Under the pieces are notes generated by a model. The model was not told the origin of the DNA. It saw nothing but the letters and a program-made list of their open reading frames with translations, and searched no databases. 64,000 nucleotides of DNA from Mimachlamys varia (lineage: Eukaryota > Mollusca > Bivalvia > Pectinida > Pectinidae). The stretch lies in contig OX392527.1 of NCBI GenBank assembly GCA_947623455.1, forward strand, positions 8,056,001 through 8,120,000. The letters run 5' to 3'. This document shows, piece after piece, positions 58,201 through 64,000 of this stretch (the stretch's first letter is position 1; each line of letters opens with the position of its first letter). The translations under genes were made by a program, and so were the position numbers.

Positions 58201-58833
58201 GAATGTATATAGATACCACTAAGTTGAATGTATACAGATACCACTAAGTTGAATTACAGATACCACTAAATTGAATGTATACAGGTACTACTAAGTTGAA
58301 TTACAGATACCACTAAGTTGAATGTATATAGATACCACTAAGTTGAATGTATACAGATACCACTAAGTTGAATGTATACAGATACCACTAAGTTGAATGT
58401 ATACAGATACCACTAAGTTGAATGTATACAGATACCACTAAGTTGAATGTATACAGATACTACATAAGTTGAATGTATATAGATACCACTAAGCTGAATT
58501 TATACAGATACCACTAAGCTGAATTTATACAGATACCACTAAGTTGAATGTATACAGATACCACTAAGCTGAATTTATACAGATACCACTAAGTTGAATG
58601 TTTACAGATACCATTAAGTTGAATTACAGATACTACTAAGTTGAATGTACACAGATACTACTAAGTTGAATGTATACAGATACTACTAAGCTGAATTTAT
58701 ACAGATACCACTAAGTTGAATGTATACAGATACCATTAAGTTGAACTACAGATACTACTAAGTTGAATGTATACAGATACTACATAAGTTGAATGTATAC
58801 AGGTACTACTTAGTTGAATGTAAACAGATACTA
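55218..58833. repeat. Minisatellite N, 25-bp unit
   Basis: There are about 144 copies of TAAGTTGAATGTATACAGAT then ACCAC. Variants are GGTACTAC, TTTATATAG and a short form lacking TGTAT. A higher-order block recurs about 966 bp apart (TTAGTTG variant at about 56550 and 57519; AAATTGAATG at about 57303 and 58268). It lies in the probable long 3' UTR of the - strand gene. Confidence 0.94.
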
Positions 58834-59639
58834 TTTATGGGTTTTTACTCAGATAAAACACTTTGTAGAGTGTTTGAAATCATGCACAAAAAAAACTATG
58901 ACTTGTGTAAAAAAAGTTGAAACCAGAAACAAATTCCAACACTGCCTATAGAGTTTGGTTGTAAATGTTTTTAATTTTAAGGAATCTAATTCCTGCAAGT
59001 CCTTATACATGTATCACCAGTTACAAACAATAACACACAAGGATTTGTACAGGTACCGGACAGGTGAAAAGCTCTTAACAACTACCATTAAAAAACATCT
59101 TTAATATACATTTATATACATATAATCTTAAGATATATACATTTTCACATGTAAAACACATATCTCTCAGCTTCAAAGAGAAATTTCTTTGGCAACTGGA
59201 CCATTTTATATAGAATACATTGAATTGATATTAGGAATTGTTAACAGTAGTTAAACGTTCCACAAAAGAGAACCTGTCATCAATACATCAATTTGTATTA
59301 TAATCTACATGTACAATTATGTTAACAGTTTAAAATTACTTTCAGCATCTTCAGATCAGAAGGGATTGAATCTTCCACCAAAACAATTTGATACTGTGAT
59401 CTACATATTTTCAATGACAAAACATGCAGCAAAAAAATTACGAAATATAACATACATGGACTTCATCATGAGATTTTTTTTACACAAAATAATAATTCCA
59501 TCTTTTGATCAAGATCAAGACAAAAAAGATTGAAAATTATTTTTTGTTATGGATAATCTAAATATGAAATCACACCATCTAGAGATTCAGTTGAAGTGTT
59601 AAAACATTTTTAAGGCACATTCATTTTACAGTCCATAGA
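58834..59639 (-). other. Unique AT-rich stretch, probable 3' UTR of the - strand SH3 gene
   Basis: No coding exon is recognised. A 74-codon + strand ORF at 59309-59533 has no recognisable domain. Confidence 0.35.
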
Positions 59640-61788
59640 TTGTCACATAGCAACGTACTGGAGCTGTGAAATACAGGCCGATACCTTGTCACATAGCAAC
59701 GTGCTGGAGCTGTGACATACAGGCCGATACATTGTCACCAAGCAACATACTGGAGCTGTGACATACAGGCCGATACATTGTCACATAGCAACATACTGGA
59801 GCTGTGACATACAGGCCGATACATTGTCACCAAGCAACATACTGGAGCTGTGACATACAGGCCGATACATTGTCACCAAGCAACATACTGGAGCTGTGAC
59901 ATACAGGCCGATACATTGTCACATAGCAACATACTGGAGCTGTGACATACAGGCCGATACCTTGTCTAATAGCAACATACTGGAGCTGTGACATACAGGC
60001 CGATACATTGTCACATAGCAACATACTGGAGCTGTGACATACAGGCCGATACATTGTCACATAGCAACATACTGGAGCTGTGACATACAGGCCGATACAT
60101 TGTCACATAACAACATACTGGAGCTGTGACCTACAGGCCGATACCTTGTCACAGAGCAACATACTGGAGCTGTGACATACAGGCCGATACCTTGTCACAT
60201 AGCAACATACTGGTATGTGACATACAGGCAGATACCTTGTCACATAGCAACATACTGGAGCTGTGACATACAGGCCGATACATTGTCACATAGCAACATA
60301 CTGGAGCTGTGACATACAGGCCGATACATTGTCACATAGCAACATACTGGAGCTGTTACATACAGGCCGATACATTGTCACATAGCAACATACTGGAGCT
60401 GTGACATACAGGCCGATACATTGTCACATAACAACATACTGCAGCTGTGACATACAGGCTAATACATTGTCACATAGCAACATACTGGAGCTGTGACATA
60501 CAGGCCGATACATTGTCACATAGCAACATACTGGAGCTGTGACATACAGGCCGATACCTTGTCACATAGCAACATACTGGAGCTGTGACATACAGGCCGA
60601 TACATTGTCACATAGCAACATACTGGAGCTGTGACATACAGGCCGATACCTTGTCACATAGCAACATACTGGAGCTGTGACATACAGGCCGATACATTGT
60701 CACATAGCAACATACTGGAGCTGTGACATACAGGCCGATACCTTGTCACAGAGCAACATACTAGAGCTGTGACATACAGGCCGATACATTGTCACATAGC
60801 AACATACTGGAGCTGTGACATACAGGCCGATACATTGTCACAGAGCAACATACTGGAGCTGTGACATACAGGCCGATACCTTGTCACATAGCAACATACT
60901 GGAGCTGTGACATACAGGCCGATACCTTGTCACATAGCAACATACTGGAGCTGTGACATACAGGCAGATACATTGTCACATAGCAACATACTGGAGCTGT
61001 GACATACAGGCAGATACATTGTCACATAGCAACATACTGGAGCTGTGACATACAGGCAGATACATTGTCACATAGCAACATACTGGAGCTGTGACATACA
61101 GGCCGATACATTGTCACATAGCAACATACTGGAGCTGTGACATACAGGCCGATACATTGTCACATAGCAACATACTGGTATGTGACATACAGGCCGATAC
61201 ATTGTCACATAGCAACATACTGGAGCTGTGACATACAGGCCGATACCTTGTCACATAGCAACATACTGGAGCTGTGACATACAGGCAGATACCTTGTCAC
61301 ATAGCAACATACTGGAGCTGTGACATACAGGCCGATACATTGTCACATAGCAACATACTGGAGCTGTGACATACAGGCCGATACATTGTCACATAGCAAC
61401 ATACTGGAGCTGTGACATACAGGCCGATACATTGTCACAGAGCAACATACTGGAGCTGTGACATACAGGCCGATACATTGTCACATAGCAACATACTGGA
61501 GCTGTGACATACAGGCCGATACATTGTCACATAGCAACATACTGGAGCTGTGACATACAGGCCGATACATTGTCACATAGCAATATACTGCAGCTGTGAC
61601 ATACAGGCCGATACATTGTCACATAGCAATATACTGCAGCTGTGACATACAGGCCGATACATTGTCACATAGCAACATACTGGAGCTGTGACATACAGGC
61701 CGATACATTGTCACATAGCAACATACTGGAGCTGTGACATACAGGCCGATACATTGTCACATAGCAACATACTTGAGCTGTGACATAC
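59640..61788. repeat. Minisatellite O, 46-bp unit with hairpin arms
   Basis: There are about 47 copies. The core is CATTGTCACATAGCAACATA, then CTGGAGCTGTGACATACAGG, then CCGATA. TGTCACA and TGTGACA are inverted arms separated by about 18 bases, so each unit can fold. Some copies have CACCAAG or CACAGAG, which change the left arm. Confidence 0.94.
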
Positions 61789-62032
61789 TGCAGGTTGATC
61801 TATTATCATTTTATCTTCTAACAATCTATATGTCAAACAAAACAGCACATCAAAAAAGACTATTAGACGTTTGAATACACATTTCTGCTCTACAATGTTT
61901 CTGTTTTCAAACTACTTTAATCCCAAATCTTTGTTGTTGGTGCAGATGATTAAAGGCAAATGAATAGTTTCTTGTTTTCAAGACTGGTTGTCAATGATTA
62001 GCTCTACAGTAGATCACACCACTCACATTGTC

Positions 62033-62200
62033 TTACTTAAGTTTGACATAATTGACCGGGAAAAGTCCGGTTTTTCCTGTTCTGCAGTTTTTTCCAGTCC
62101 ACCAAGAATCCATTTCTTTATCAATTACTTCGATGGTATCTCCCTTATTAAACTCCAACTCTTCCTCATCACCTGGTTGGAAGTTATATAGACAGGTAGC
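62033..62200 (-). CDS. Terminal exon of an SH3-domain protein
   Basis: On the - strand, the acceptor TTTTTTTAACAG precedes 55 codons ending in TAA at 62035-62033. The exon is an almost complete SH3 domain: CLYNFQPGDEEELEFNKGD (the ALYDF and ELxFxxGD motifs), then a WW pair in SWWTGKN, then GLFPVNYVKL. SH3 domains bind proline-rich ligands in signalling or cytoskeletal proteins. A C-terminal SH3 fits several adaptor families, and I cannot tell which. The start of the gene lies beyond 64000, and no symbol is assigned. Confidence 0.88.
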   Translation of the reverse strand, partial: ATCLYNFQPGDEEELEFNKGDTIEVIDKEMDSWWTGKNCRTGKTGLFPVNYVKLK

Positions 62201-62394
62201 CTGTTAAAAAAATACAAACTATAACTGTTCGCCACAGAAAATGGTTACATACTTTCATGAGATATTCTTAGTGAGACTTTTTTTGCAGTTAAGCTGTGTA
62301 CAAGTTACCAAGAAATATGTTATTATAAATGGAACTTGTGTTAATCTGTCACACCCAATGTTTTAAAAACACATGAATATTGCAGCCATAAATT

Positions 62395-64000
62395 GTGCAT
62401 CAGCAAGTACAAATATCAGAAAGAATTGTGCACCCAGCAAGTACAAATATCAGAAGGAATTGTGCATCAGCAAGTACAAATATCAGAAGGAATTGTGCAT
62501 CAGCAAGTACAAATATCAGAAAGAATTGTGCATCAGCAAGTACAAATATCAGAAGGAATTGTGCACCTAGCAAGTACAAATATCAGAAAGAATTGTGCAC
62601 CTAGCAAGTAAAAATATCAGAAAGAATTGTGCATCAGCAAGTACAAATATCAGAAGGAATTGTGCACTTAGCAAGTACAAATATCAGAAGGAATTGTGCA
62701 CTTAGCAAGTACAAATATCAGAAAGAATTGTGCATCAGCAAGTACAAATATCAGAAGGAATTGTGCACCTAGCAAGTACAAATATCAGAAGGAATTGTGC
62801 ACTTAGCAAGTACAAATATCAGAAAGAATTGTGCATCAGCAAGTACAAATATCAGAAAGAATTGTGCATCAGCAAGTACAAATATCAGAAAGAATTGTGC
62901 ACTTAGCAAGTACAAATATCAGAAGGAATTGTGCATCAGCAAGTACAAATATCAGAAGGAATTGTGCATCAGCAAGTACAAATATCAGAAGGAATTGTGC
63001 ATCAGCAAGTACAAATATCAGAAAGAATTGTGCACTTAGCAAGTACAAATATCAGAAGGAATTGTGCATCAGCAAGTACAAATATCAGAAGGAATTGTGC
63101 ATCAGCAAGTACAAATATCAGAAGGAATTGTGCATCAGCAAGTACAAATATCAGAAAGAATTGTGCACTTAGCAAGTACAAATATCAGAAGGAATTGTGC
63201 ACCTAGCAAGTACAAATATCAGAAGGAATTGTGCACCTAGCAAGTACAAATATCAGAAAGAATTGTGCCTCAGCAAGTACAAATATCAGAAGGAATTGTG
63301 CATCAGCAAGTACAAATATCAGAAGGAATTGTGCATCAGCAAGTACAAATATCAGAAGGAATTGTGCATCAGCAAGTACAAATATCAGAAGGAATTGTGC
63401 ATCAGCAAGTACAAATATCAGAAGGAATTGTGCATCAGCAAGTACAAATATCAGAAAGAATTGTGCCTCAGCAAGTACAAATATCAGAAGGAATTGTGCA
63501 TCAGCAAGTACAAATATCAGAAGGAATTGTGCATCAGCAAGTACAAATATCAGAAGGAATTGTGCATCAGCAAGTACAAATATCAGAAAGAATTGTGCCT
63601 CAGCAAGTACAAATATCAGAAGGAATTGTGCATCAGCAAGTACAAATATCAGAAAGAATTGTGCCTCAGCAAGTACAAATATCAGAAGGAATTGTGCATC
63701 AGCAAGTACAAATATCAGAAGGAATTGTGCACTTAGCAAGTACAAATATCAGAAGGAATTGTGCACCTAGCAAGTACAAATATCAGAAAGAATTGTGCCT
63801 CAGCAAGTACAAATATCAGAAGGAATTGTGCACTTAGCAAGTACAAATATCAGAAATAATTGTGCACCTTACAAGTACAAATATCAGAAAGAATTGTGCA
63901 CCTAGCAAGTACAAATATCAGATGGAATTGTGCATCAGCAAGTACAAATATCAGATGGAATTGTGCATCAGCAAGTACAAATATCAGAAGGAATTGTGCA
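62395..64000. repeat. Minisatellite P, 33/34-bp units, runs off the window
   Basis: There are about 48 copies. The core is AGCAAGTACAAATATCAGAA, then GGAATTGTGCATC (33 bp), or the CACCT/CACTT form (34 bp). It lies in the last intron of the - strand SH3 gene, starting about 190 bp from that intron's acceptor. ORFs occur in several frames on both strands and are repeat translations. Confidence 0.94.

Noticed and set aside
63197..63837. Overlapping 179-190 codon ORFs on both strands as a secreted or repeat protein
   Set aside because: 33/34-bp units read open in several frames and on both strands, a hallmark of repeat artefacts.
62395..64000. CRISPR-like array
   Set aside because: The units are direct tandem copies with no unique spacers, in an animal genome.

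Overview
This is animal nuclear DNA, most likely from a mollusc and probably a bivalve. Small coding exons with GT-AG introns are spread through long introns, and there are several ~140-160 bp-modular dispersed repeats of a kind I associate with bivalve genomes (for example the one opening at 11288 with a C7/G7 hairpin). No bacterial operon structure is present. I estimate by eye that about two thirds of the window (~43 kb) is tandem repeat (minisatellite/satellite); real coding sequence totals under 2 kb.

Layout. (1) Positions 1-37772, + strand: the 3' three quarters of a PDXDC1-type gene (pyridoxal-dependent decarboxylase domain-containing protein 1), read as 19 exons. The first is cut by the window edge. 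The spliced frame stays open for 592 codons plus a stop, and every exon junction agrees in phase. (2) Positions 37773 to about 40-44.6 kb: 3' UTR and downstream flank, with a 58-bp array, a dispersed element and a 21-bp array. (3) Positions 44.66-46.2 kb: dispersed-repeat and dead LINE remnants. (4) Positions 46.2-55.0 kb: an AT-rich satellite with ~32-bp units between two convergent genes. (5) Positions 55.1-62.2 kb, - strand: the last exon of a second gene, ending in an SH3 domain (62033-62200), with a probable very long 3' UTR holding a 25-bp and a 46-bp array. (6) Positions 62.4-64.0 kb: a 33/34-bp array in the preceding intron of that gene, running off the window.

The most unusual signal is the placement of the minisatellites in the PDXDC1 gene. 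In five introns (after exons 8, 10, 13, 14 and 15) the repeat unit straddles the exon/intron boundary. It contains the last 8-33 coding bases plus the 5' splice site, so the splice donor itself has been copied tens to about 200 times. A decayed two-copy version is visible after exon 1, and four more arrays start within about 10-110 bp of a donor. No array in this gene is anchored on an acceptor. The 42-bp array after exon 15 also stays open in the exon's reading frame, so choosing later donors could add 14-residue blocks. That array carries a very short LTR element (TRIM-like, 379 bp, identical 128-bp LTRs, GTTG target duplication) whose LTRs contain a nearly complete tRNA-like pol III promoter.

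All calls come from reading the sequence and from remembered protein families. No search was run, copy numbers are length divided by unit length, and the long repeat ORFs are treated as artefacts.
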